Of a stretch of DNA of 64,000 nt, positions 26,262 to 37,033 are shown piece by piece. The first letter of the stretch is position 1; each line of letters opens with the position of its first letter. The stretch lies in assembly GCF_014202475.1 (NCBI RefSeq), contig NZ_JACHGV010000001.1, positions 676,186 through 740,185 on the forward strand. The letters are read 5' to 3'. The stretch is from Streptomyces paradoxus (GTDB taxonomy: Bacteria > Actinomycetota > Actinomycetes > Streptomycetales > Streptomycetaceae). The notes beneath the pieces are model-generated. The model was given only the letters and a program-made list of their open reading frames with translations. It searched no databases and was not told the origin of the DNA. Position numbers and translations under genes: made by a program.

Positions 26262-27335
26262 ATGACCCTCGTCGACACCGGAACGGCGCTCTCCGACCGC
26301 ATCCTCGGCGGCTGGCAGGGCCGCATCGCGGGCAACATGCTCGGCAAACCGGTCGAGCAGGGCGAGGTGTGGACCCGCGACCGCATCGACCGCTACCTCA
26401 GACAGGCCGGCGCCCTCCCCCTCACCGACTACCTGCCCGAGCCGATCAGCGAGCACGAGGGCTTCGAGCTGCGGCCGGAATGGCGCCAGTGCGTCCGCGG
26501 CCGCATCCACGGCAGCTGCCGTGACGACGACGTCGACTACGCGATCCTCGGCCTCGACCTGCTGGAGACCCACGGCTTCGGCTTCAGCACCGAGCAGGTC
26601 GGCGACCTGTGGCTGCTGCGGCTGCCGTATCTGCAGACCTTCACCGCCGAGCGGGCCGCGTACCGCAACCTCGCGGGCGGGCTGAAGCCGCCGCTGACGG
26701 CGACGTACGACAACCCGTACCAGGAGTGGATCGGCGCCCTCATCCGCGCCGACATCTTCGGCTGGACCTGCCCGGGCGTCCCGCGCCGCGCGGCGCTGCT
26801 CGCCCGGCGGGACGCGGTGCTGTCGCACACCGGGAACGGGGTCTACGGGGCGATGTGGGCGGCGGCGCTGATCGCGGCGGCGTTCACGGCGCCCACCGTG
26901 CGGCACGCCGTCGACGAGGCCCTGGCCGTGATCCCGGCGAGCAGCCGCCTCGCCCGCACGGTACGCCGGGTCGTCTCCCTGCACGACACCCGGATGTCCT
27001 GGGAGGACACGCTCACCACGGTCGCCGAGGAGACCACCGGCATGGGGTGGATCCACACCGTCCCGAACGCGGCCGTCCTCACCGCCGGTCTGCTCTACGG
27101 GGACGGTGACTTCACCCGCACCATCGCCCTGACCGTCCGCGGGGGCCTGGACACCGACTCCAACGGCGCGACGGCGGGTTCGGTGGCCGGTGTGTTCGGC
27201 GGGGCGGCGGCCATCCCCGGCCAGTGGACGGCCCCGCTGGAGGACACGGTCCGCAGCGCGGTGTTCGGCTTCGACGGGGTGCGGATCAGCGAACTGGCGG
27301 AACGGACGCTGCGGCTGGCGGAGCAGGCGGCCTGA
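26262..27335 (+). CDS. ADP-ribosylglycohydrolase (DraG/ARH) family protein
   Basis: A 357-residue all-helical hydrolase. The first metal cluster is CRDDDVDYAI and the second is GGLDTDSNGATAGS, the paired acidic motifs that hold two Mg ions in DraG/ARH enzymes; GGWQGRIAGNMLGKPVEQGE is the normal N-terminal block. These enzymes remove ADP-ribose from modified proteins or other acceptors. The next genes encode a Nudix hydrolase and a sirtuin, both of which handle ADP-ribose or NAD chemistry, so a functional link is plausible. Partner and substrate are unknown. The following gene starts 46 bases later. Confidence 0.9.
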   Translation: MTLVDTGTALSDRILGGWQGRIAGNMLGKPVEQGEVWTRDRIDRYLRQAGALPLTDYLPEPISEHEGFELRPEWRQCVRGRIHGSCRDDDVDYAILGLDLLETHGFGFSTEQVGDLWLLRLPYLQTFTAERAAYRNLAGGLKPPLTATYDNPYQEWIGALIRADIFGWTCPGVPRRAALLARRDAVLSHTGNGVYGAMWAAALIAAAFTAPTVRHAVDEALAVIPASSRLARTVRRVVSLHDTRMSWEDTLTTVAEETTGMGWIHTVPNAAVLTAGLLYGDGDFTRTIALTVRGGLDTDSNGATAGSVAGVFGGAAAIPGQWTAPLEDTVRSAVFGFDGVRISELAERTLRLAEQAA

Positions 27336-27369
27336 CCGGAGGGGTGAGGCGGGACGCGCGCGGAGCTAC

Positions 27370-27375
27370 TACCCT
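27370..27375 (+). promoter_or_regulatory. -10 element of a probable leaderless promoter (Nudix gene)
   Basis: TACCCT ends 6 bases before the Nudix ATG and no ribosome site is visible, which is the arrangement of leaderless actinobacterial transcripts. The -35 is weak. Confidence 0.45.
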
Positions 27376-27381
27376 GCACCG

Positions 27382-27876
27382 ATGACCTCCTCTCCTGACT
27401 ACGCCGCCTACATCGCGTCCCTGCCCCGCGTCCTGGCCGGTTCCGCGGTGCTGTTCCGGGACGGCGTGGGCCGTGTGCTGCTCGTCGAGCCCAGCTACCG
27501 GGAGGGCTGGGTGCTGCCCGGCGGAACCGTCGAGTCCGACGACGGCGAGACCCCGCGGCAGGGTGCGCGGCGCGAGACGGCCGAGGAGATCGGACTCGAC
27601 CGTGAGCTCGGCCGGCTGCTGACGGTGGACTGGGTGCAGGGCGTGGGCCGTCCGCCGCTGGTGGCGTACCTGTACGACGGTGGGGTGCTGAGCGAGGACG
27701 AGTTCAAGGCGATCCGCCTCCAGGAGGAGGAGCTGCTGTCCTGGCGGCTGGTGGCGCGCGAGGAGCTGACCGAGTACCTGTCGGCCGCCCACAGCGGCCG
27801 GGTCCTGGCCGCCCTCGACGTCCTGGCGGACGGCTCGGGCACGGCGGAGCTGGAGAACGGCCGCCGGGTGTTCTGA
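27382..27876 (+). CDS. Nudix hydrolase
   Basis: A 164-residue Nudix protein. The box reads GGTVESDDGETPRQGARRET followed by AEEIG: the catalytic REx2EE core is intact, but the loop between VE and GE is two residues longer than the standard GGxVExGE form. Substrate could be a nucleoside diphosphate derivative such as ADP-ribose, judging only by the neighbouring ADP-ribosylglycohydrolase and sirtuin genes. The start follows a TACCCT -10 by 6 bases without a ribosome site. Confidence 0.88.
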   Translation: MTSSPDYAAYIASLPRVLAGSAVLFRDGVGRVLLVEPSYREGWVLPGGTVESDDGETPRQGARRETAEEIGLDRELGRLLTVDWVQGVGRPPLVAYLYDGGVLSEDEFKAIRLQEEELLSWRLVAREELTEYLSAAHSGRVLAALDVLADGSGTAELENGRRVF

Positions 27877-27950
27877 CCTGCCCCGGCCGCTCCCCCGTCC
27901 CCCACGGCGTCCTGGCCGATATCCGTTCGCCGCCGCCCCGTGGCCCGGCC

Positions 27951-27956
27951 TACCCT
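27951..27956 (+). promoter_or_regulatory. -10 element of a probable leaderless promoter (sirtuin gene)
   Basis: TACCCT, identical to the element before the Nudix gene, ends 7 bases before the sirtuin ATG, again without a ribosome site. Confidence 0.45.
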
Positions 27957-27963
27957 CGGTGAC

Positions 27964-28719
27964 ATGGCCAAGCCCCTCGTCGCCCTGCTCACCGGTGCCG
28001 GCATCAGCACGGACTCCGGGATCCCGGACTACCGCGGGCCGAACGGGCTGTGGCGGCGGGATCCCGAGGCCGAGAAGCTCGTCACGTACGAGTACTACAT
28101 GGGCGACCCGGAGATCCGTCGCCGCTCCTGGCTGATGCGGCGCGAGACAGGGACGCTGCGGGCGGAGCCCAACGCCGCGCACCGGGCGGTGGCCGGTCTT
28201 GCGCGGTCCGGGGTGCCGGTGCGGGTGATCACGCAGAACGTGGACGGGCTGCACCAGCTGGCCGGGATGCCGGCCCGCAAGGTGCTCGAACTGCACGGCT
28301 CGGCGCGGAGTTTCGTCTGCACGGGCTGCCACGCCCGCGGCCCGATGACGGACGCGCTGGCCCGGGTCGAGGCCGGTGAGGAGGACCCGCCGTGCCGGGA
28401 GTGCGGCGGCATCCTGAAGCCGGCGACGGTGATGTTCGGTGAGCGGCTCGACCCCGTCGTCCTCGGCGAGGCGGCCGCCATCAGCAAGGCCTGCCAGGTT
28501 TTCGTCGCCGTCGGCACGAGCCTTCAGGTCCAGCCCGCCGCCGGTCTCGCCGGTGTGGCCGCCGACCACGGTGCCCGTCTGATCATCGTCAACGCCGAGC
28601 CGACCCCGTACGACGACCGTGCCGACGAGATCGTCCGCGATCCCATCGGCACGGCGCTGCCGGAGCTGCTGCGCGGCCTCACGGCCGAAGCGAGCCCCGC
28701 AGGTCCGCCAGGCGGGTGA
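27964..28719 (+). CDS. Sir2 family NAD-dependent protein deacylase
   Basis: A 251-residue sirtuin: LLTGAGISTDSGIPDYRG binds NAD, ITQNVDGLHQ and the active-site His in LELHGS follow, and a zinc ribbon is formed by CTGCH and CREC. VAVGTSLQVQPAAGL and the terminal INAEPTPYDDRAD complete the Rossmann fold. It removes acyl groups from lysines using NAD and releases O-acyl-ADP-ribose and nicotinamide. The last 41 bases overlap the convergent VOC gene. Its upstream neighbours are a Nudix hydrolase and an ADP-ribosylglycohydrolase. Confidence 0.94.
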   Translation: MAKPLVALLTGAGISTDSGIPDYRGPNGLWRRDPEAEKLVTYEYYMGDPEIRRRSWLMRRETGTLRAEPNAAHRAVAGLARSGVPVRVITQNVDGLHQLAGMPARKVLELHGSARSFVCTGCHARGPMTDALARVEAGEEDPPCRECGGILKPATVMFGERLDPVVLGEAAAISKACQVFVAVGTSLQVQPAAGLAGVAADHGARLIIVNAEPTPYDDRADEIVRDPIGTALPELLRGLTAEASPAGPPGG

Positions 28720-29392
28720 GCGCGTCACGGCCGAGGTCGCGCTCGGCCGGGGTGAGGTCGAGCGCGGCGGCCCGGGCGAGGGCGGTGGCGGTCGCGTCCT
28801 CGTCGTCGAGCCGTGCCGCGACGTCCGCGCGCAGGACGAGGAGCTGCAGCAGCTGGAGGCGCGTCGGCGTCTCGTCCGTCAGGCCCAGTGCCCGGTCGAC
28901 GACCTTGGCGGCGCCCGCCGGGTCCCCCTTGGAATCCGCCAGGAGGGACGCGAAGTGCAGGGCCCGCGCGAACGTCTCCTCGGGGGCGGGCCCGTGGTGC
29001 CGCTCCCCGCCGGTGCGCTGCCCGACGCGGACGCAGTTGCCCCCGGGGTCGGTCACGAGGAACTGCCGCACGCCGTACGACATGTCCTTGAGCGGTCCGA
29101 CCCGTGGCAGCCCGCGGGTGGGGATCCTGCCGTACGTCTTCTTCAGCCCCGCCCGGAACGCCCGGTAGAGGCCGTCGACGTCGTCGGTCAGGACGTAGCA
29201 GGTGCTGAACGACGCGGCCGGCTCGTACTGCTTCATGGCGAAGAACTGCAGCTCGATGCCGCCGCGTTCCACGACCGCGTACGGGTTGGGGCTGCGCTGC
29301 TCGTACGTCACCTCGAATCCGAGGGCGGTGTAGAAGTCGAGGACGGGCTGGAGGGTCCGGCAGGGCAGGATCGGGATCGTCTTCTCCGGCAT
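28679..29392 (-). CDS. VOC-fold (glyoxalase/bleomycin-resistance) protein with helical C-terminal extension
   Basis: A 237-residue protein. Residues 1-125 form a VOC domain (IPILPCRTLQPVLDFYTALGFEV and RQFLVTDPGGNCVRVGQ). Residues about 140-237 are helical and Ala/Leu-rich, with a pattern (ALHFASLLADSKGDPAGAAKVVDRAL, LQLLQLLVLRADVAARL) resembling a pair of TPR units. The VOC part may bind a small ligand such as a drug or metabolite; the classical metal ligands are not clear. The 3' end overlaps the sirtuin gene on the other strand by 41 bases. Confidence 0.82.
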   Translation of the reverse strand: MPEKTIPILPCRTLQPVLDFYTALGFEVTYEQRSPNPYAVVERGGIELQFFAMKQYEPAASFSTCYVLTDDVDGLYRAFRAGLKKTYGRIPTRGLPRVGPLKDMSYGVRQFLVTDPGGNCVRVGQRTGGERHHGPAPEETFARALHFASLLADSKGDPAGAAKVVDRALGLTDETPTRLQLLQLLVLRADVAARLDDEDATATALARAAALDLTPAERDLGRDALTRLADLRGSLRP

Positions 29393-29441
29393 GGTGCCAG
29401 TCTAGTCAAATTTGACGAGCCGCGGGAGGTGAGTCGCGGCG

Positions 29442-29924
29442 TCAGAAGAGCGAGGCTCCGCGTTCGAAGTCCAGCAGACGCTGCTTGCGCTCCAGGCCGC
29501 CGCCGTAGCCCGTCAGGCTCCCGTTCGCCCCGATCACCCGATGGCACGGCACGATGACGCCGATGGGATTGCGGCCGTTGGCGAGGCCGACCGCGCGGGA
29601 GGCGGTGGGGGCGCCGAGGAGGCCGGCCAGCTGACCGTAGGTGCGGGTCTCGCCGTACGGGATGCGGCGCAGTGCGTCCCAGACCGTGCGCTGGAACGGG
29701 GTGCCGTTCAGCCGGAGTTCGACCGTGAACTCCTTCAGCTCGCCCGCGAAGTAGGCCTTCAGCTGCTCCTCCGTCTCGGCGAAGAGGGTGTCGTCGCGGG
29801 TTCCGAAGGTCTCCTCGGGCGGGCGGTGGCGCTGGTCGGTCATGTACAGGCCGCACAGGACACCGTCGTCGGCGACGAGGGTGAGGGGGCCGTAGGGGCT
29901 GTCGGTCACGGTGTGCTGCTTCAT
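29442..29924 (-). CDS. ogt: Methylated-DNA--protein-cysteine methyltransferase
   Basis: A 160-residue suicide DNA-repair protein: the acceptor is Cys127 in IGVIVPCHRVIG, preceded by the Arg-finger/recognition helix GQLAGLLGAPTASRAVGLANGRNP. It takes methyl groups from O6-methylguanine. It starts 9 bases after the stop of the Ada-AlkA gene on the same strand, so both are made together as an alkylation-damage operon. Confidence 0.95.
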   Translation of the reverse strand: MKQHTVTDSPYGPLTLVADDGVLCGLYMTDQRHRPPEETFGTRDDTLFAETEEQLKAYFAGELKEFTVELRLNGTPFQRTVWDALRRIPYGETRTYGQLAGLLGAPTASRAVGLANGRNPIGVIVPCHRVIGANGSLTGYGGGLERKQRLLDFERGASLF

Positions 29925-29933
29925 CGGACGTCC

Positions 29934-31409
29934 CTATACCGGAAGGAAGTTGATCGGGTGGCTGTCGGTCGCCCAGAGGTACTGGACCGCGTAGGCCCGC
30001 CAGGGGCGCCAGGCCCCGGCGCGTGCGGTGAGGGCGGCGGGAGTGAACGGCAGGCCCAGTTCGCGGGCCGCGCGGCGGATGCCGAGGTCGGTGGGGAGGA
30101 AGGCGTCGGGGTCGCCGAGGGCGCGCATGGCGATGACGTCCACCGTCCAGGGGCCGAAGCCGGGCAGGGCGAGGAGCCGGTCGCGGGTGCGGGGCCAGTC
30201 ACTCTCCACACCGAGGTGGAGGTCCCCGTCGGCGAGGGCGCGGACCAGGGTGGTGAAGGTCGTGCGGCGGGTGCGCGGCATCGCGAGCGTCTCGGGGTCG
30301 AGCGCCGCGAGCGCCTCGGGGGCCGGGAAGAGGTGGGTGAGGCCGCCCTCGGGGTCCTCGACCGGTTCGCCGTACGCGCTGACCAGACGGGCCGCGTGGG
30401 TGCGGGCGGCGGCGGTGGAGACCTGCTGGCCGAGCACGGCCCGGACGGCGAACTCGGCCTCGTCGACGGTGCGCGGCACGCGCCGGCCGGGCGCCTTGTC
30501 GACCAGCGGCGCCAGCACCGGGTCCGCGCGGAGCTGGTCGTCGATCGCGACGGGGTCGGCGTCCAGGTCGAGCAGCCGGCGGCAGCGGCTGATGGCGACG
30601 GTCAGATCGCGCAGGTCGCTGAGGGTGAGACGGCAGGCGATGTGGTCCGGCTCGGGGGTGAGGGCCACGATGCCATGGCCGTACGGGAGGCGCAGGGTGC
30701 GGCGGTAGGAGCCGTCGCGCCACTCCTCCACGCCGGGTACGGCGGTCGCGGCGAGGTGGCCGAAGAGGTTGTCGGGGTTGAGCGGGGCTCGGAACGGCAG
30801 CCGCAGCGACAGGGCGCCGGGGGCGCTCGCGCCCTGCCGTTTCGGGGCGCGGGCGCGCAGTTCGCCGGGGGGCAGGGCGAAGACCTCGCGGACCGTGTCG
30901 TTGAAGGTCCGGATGGAGGCGAAGCCGGCGGCGAAGGCGATCTGCGCCATGGGCAGTGCGGTCGTCTCGATGAGCAGCCGGGCCGTCTGGGCGCGTTGCG
31001 CGCGGGCGAGCGCGAGCGGGCCCGCGCCCAGCTCGGCGGAGAGCTGCCGCTCGACCTGCCGGGTGCTGTAGCCGAGCCGGCCGGCGAGACCGGGCACGCC
31101 CTCGCGGTCGACGACCCCGTCGGCGATCAGCCGCATGGCACGGGCCACGAGGTCGGCGCGCTGGTTCCACTCCGGGGAGCCGGGGCTGGTGTCGGGCCGG
31201 CACCGTTTGCAGGCCCGGAACCCGGCCTGCTGACAGGCCGCCGCGCTCGGGTGGAAGACCATGTTCTCCGGTTTGGGCGGCACCACCGGGCAGCTGGGAC
31301 GGCAGTAGATGCCGGTGGTCAGGACGGCCGTGAAGAACCAGCCGTCGAAGCGTGCGTCCTTGGACCGGACGGCGCGCACGCAGCGCTCGGTGTCGGTGTG
31401 CATCCCCAT
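29934..31409 (-). CDS. Ada-type activator fused to AlkA 3-methyladenine DNA glycosylase
   Basis: A 491-residue three-part protein. Residues about 10-75 form the Ada zinc domain with Cys36, Cys40, Cys67 and Cys70 (C-x3-C-x26-C-x2-C); Cys36 would accept methyl from phosphotriesters. An AraC helix-turn-helix follows (about 80-190; GRLGYSTRQVERQL, IRTFNDTVREVF). Residues about 205-491 are AlkA: the glycosylase HhH is LLALPGFGPWTVDVIAMRAL and the catalytic Asp lies in FLPTDLGI. It would both sense alkylation and excise damaged bases. The O6-methyltransferase part is supplied by the next gene. Several ATGs cluster at the start; 31409 has the best GGAG spacing, with a GTG at 31433 the longest option. 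Confidence 0.92.
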   Translation of the reverse strand: MGMHTDTERCVRAVRSKDARFDGWFFTAVLTTGIYCRPSCPVVPPKPENMVFHPSAAACQQAGFRACKRCRPDTSPGSPEWNQRADLVARAMRLIADGVVDREGVPGLAGRLGYSTRQVERQLSAELGAGPLALARAQRAQTARLLIETTALPMAQIAFAAGFASIRTFNDTVREVFALPPGELRARAPKRQGASAPGALSLRLPFRAPLNPDNLFGHLAATAVPGVEEWRDGSYRRTLRLPYGHGIVALTPEPDHIACRLTLSDLRDLTVAISRCRRLLDLDADPVAIDDQLRADPVLAPLVDKAPGRRVPRTVDEAEFAVRAVLGQQVSTAAARTHAARLVSAYGEPVEDPEGGLTHLFPAPEALAALDPETLAMPRTRRTTFTTLVRALADGDLHLGVESDWPRTRDRLLALPGFGPWTVDVIAMRALGDPDAFLPTDLGIRRAARELGLPFTPAALTARAGAWRPWRAYAVQYLWATDSHPINFLPV

Positions 31410-31500
31410 CTGCATGGCTCCAGCATCCGGCACCGGGCGGCGCGGGGCTGGCGAGAATCCGACATGGACGTGCCGGCTCGGAACGGCCCCACGGGTACAG

Positions 31501-31540
31501 TTGAAGATTCATTCATATGTTCGCGTGGGGCCGCTAGGAT
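31501..31540 (+). promoter_or_regulatory. ArsR promoter/operator, probable leaderless transcript
   Basis: TTCATA (31512-31517) and TAGGAT (31535-31540) are spaced 17 bases and the -10 ends 6 bases before the ATG, with no ribosome site. The AT-rich stretch 31501-31522 (TTGAAGATTCATTCATATGT) overlaps the -35, stands out from the GC-rich surroundings and resembles SmtB/CzrA operators, so autoregulation is likely. Confidence 0.55.
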
Positions 31541-31546
31541 GACGTC

Positions 31547-31909
31547 ATGGGTCATGGAGCCGTCACCCCCGTGCAGGACGCCGGCGAGCGCGTGCGCCTG
31601 GACGCGGACAACGTCGCGAAGGTCGCCACCACGCTCCAGGCCCTGTCCACGCCCTCCCGGCTGCTGATCCTGGCTCGGCTGCGCGAAGGTCCGCTGCCGG
31701 CCACGGAGTTGGCCGCCGAGGTGGGCATGGAGCAGTCGGCCTGCTCGCACCAGCTGCGGCTGCTGCGCAATCTGGGCCTGGTCGTGGGCGAGCGGCGGGG
31801 CCGTTCGGTGGTGTACGCGCTGCACGACCACCATGTCGCCGAGCTGCTCGACCAGGCCGTGTACCACGTGGAGCATCTGCGGCTGGGCATCAGCGACGCC
31901 GCCGACTGA
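31547..31909 (+). CDS. ArsR/SmtB family metal-sensing repressor (CzrA-like alpha-5 site)
   Basis: A 120-residue winged-helix repressor. The recognition helix is ELAAEVGMEQSACSHQLRLL. The last helix carries Asp94, His96, His107 and His110, exactly the D-x-H-x10-H-x2-H spacing of the zinc/cobalt sensor CzrA (SmtB has Glu at the last place). A Cys in helix 3 (Cys66) is also present. Metal binding should release it from DNA. No transporter or metal-resistance gene follows, as the next gene is convergent, so its target besides itself lies elsewhere. Confidence 0.9.
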   Translation: MGHGAVTPVQDAGERVRLDADNVAKVATTLQALSTPSRLLILARLREGPLPATELAAEVGMEQSACSHQLRLLRNLGLVVGERRGRSVVYALHDHHVAELLDQAVYHVEHLRLGISDAAD

Positions 31910-31929
31910 GGCGGCGCCGCCGACCCGGT

Positions 31930-35926
<3,997 letters not shown>

Positions 35927-35967
35927 CCGTGCAACTGACGGTGGCGGAGCAACTGCTGAGCAGGCAC

Positions 35968-35996
35968 ACCCTAGGACTCGAACACAAACGAAGCAA
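35968..35996 (-). promoter_or_regulatory. Predicted beta-galactosidase promoter
   Basis: On the minus strand TTGCTT (35996-35991) and TAGGGT (35973-35968) are spaced 17 bases. The spacer is relatively AT-rich (CGTTTGTGTTCGAG) and may hold a sugar-regulator site. The mRNA would have a leader of about 135 bases. Confidence 0.5.
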
Positions 35997-36050
35997 TGAC
36001 CCCGTCGGACTTTGTGCGGTCCTGAGGGGTTCCCCGGGGTCGGACGGCTC

Positions 36051-36881
36051 TCAGGACGTGAGGAACACCAGCAACTCGCCCGTCAGCCGGGCGGGCGCGT
36101 CCAGCGGGACGAGGTGACCGGCCTCCGGGACGGGCACCAGCCGGGCTCCCGGGATCAGGGCGGCGAGTTCCTGCCCCCTGGCGAACGGGATCCAGGTGTC
36201 CTCGGTGCCCCAGCACACCGTGACGGGCAGGTCGATGGTCGGGTAGAGCGGCTGGATCTCGTCGGTGTAGCGCTGGTCGGCCTGCGCGATCTGCCGGTAG
36301 AAGGCGGCCTGGCCCTCCTCCCCTGTCCAGGGCCCGACCAGGGCGTCGAGGGTGGCGGGACGCAGGCCGGGGTGGCTCGCGGAGGAGACGTACTCGCGCA
36401 CCAGGGCCTCGTGCAGCGCCGCCGGGAGCTGCTCGAAGACCCGGCTGTGCTCTCCGACCAGCCGGAAGAAGGGGGAGCCCCAGGGCCTCAGCGCCACCGG
36501 GTCGACCAGCGCGAGCCGCCGGTAGCGGGCCCCGTGCAGCAGATGGGCGCGCAGGGCCACGCACCCCCCGAAGTCGTGCGCGACGACCGCCGGCTCCTCC
36601 AGGCCCCAGTGCGCGAGCAGCTCGGCGAAGATCCGGCCCTGGGCGCCCAGGGAGACGTCCTGGCCGGCGTGCATGCCGGAGGTGCCGTAGCCCGCCATGT
36701 CCCACACATGTACGCGGTGCCCGGCGGCGGCGAGGGCGGGCGCGATCTCGTGCCACACATACGAGGAGAAGGGCGTCCCGTGCAGCAGCACCACCGGCTC
36801 TGCGCCGGGGTCGCCGAGGCGGTCCCAGCGCACGGTCCCCGACCCGGTGACCAGGCTCTCCCGCAGTATCCAGTCAGCCAC
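36051..36881 (-). CDS. Alpha/beta hydrolase with Asp nucleophile (dehalogenase/epoxide-hydrolase type)
   Basis: A 276-residue cytosolic alpha/beta hydrolase. VVLLHGTPFSSYVW gives the oxyanion turn. The nucleophile elbow reads VVAHDFGGCVAL, with Asp where lipases and esterases have Ser; this is the arrangement of haloalkane dehalogenases, fluoroacetate dehalogenases and epoxide hydrolases. The late CWGTEDTWIPF and PEAGHLVPLD carry the acid and His. A dehalogenase or epoxide hydrolase role is therefore more likely than an esterase, but the substrate is open. The GTG start is chosen for the GGGAGGGAG 7 bases upstream. Confidence 0.85.
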   Translation of the reverse strand: MADWILRESLVTGSGTVRWDRLGDPGAEPVVLLHGTPFSSYVWHEIAPALAAAGHRVHVWDMAGYGTSGMHAGQDVSLGAQGRIFAELLAHWGLEEPAVVAHDFGGCVALRAHLLHGARYRRLALVDPVALRPWGSPFFRLVGEHSRVFEQLPAALHEALVREYVSSASHPGLRPATLDALVGPWTGEEGQAAFYRQIAQADQRYTDEIQPLYPTIDLPVTVCWGTEDTWIPFARGQELAALIPGARLVPVPEAGHLVPLDAPARLTGELLVFLTS

Positions 36882-36899
36882 GATCCCGCTCCCTCCCGT

Positions 36900-36924
36900 C
36901 GCGGGCACCTACCCGCGGTTTTTT
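36900..36924 (+). terminator. Terminator-like hairpin between divergent genes
   Basis: CGCGGG (36900-36905) pairs with CCCGCG (36912-36917), loop CACCTA, then G and six T residues. It lies 19 bases upstream of the hydrolase start and about 110 bases before the SpoIIE gene on the plus strand, an odd place for an intrinsic terminator; it may block antisense or upstream readthrough. Confidence 0.45.
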
Positions 36925-37033
36925 GTCATTTCGGCGCGACAGTGCCGCTCCTCCGACCGTAATGTGACCTCATCGGACAGCCAGAGCAGCAGATCATGGC
37001 GGTACCTTTGCCGCGCCGGAAGGAGCGGCTCGC

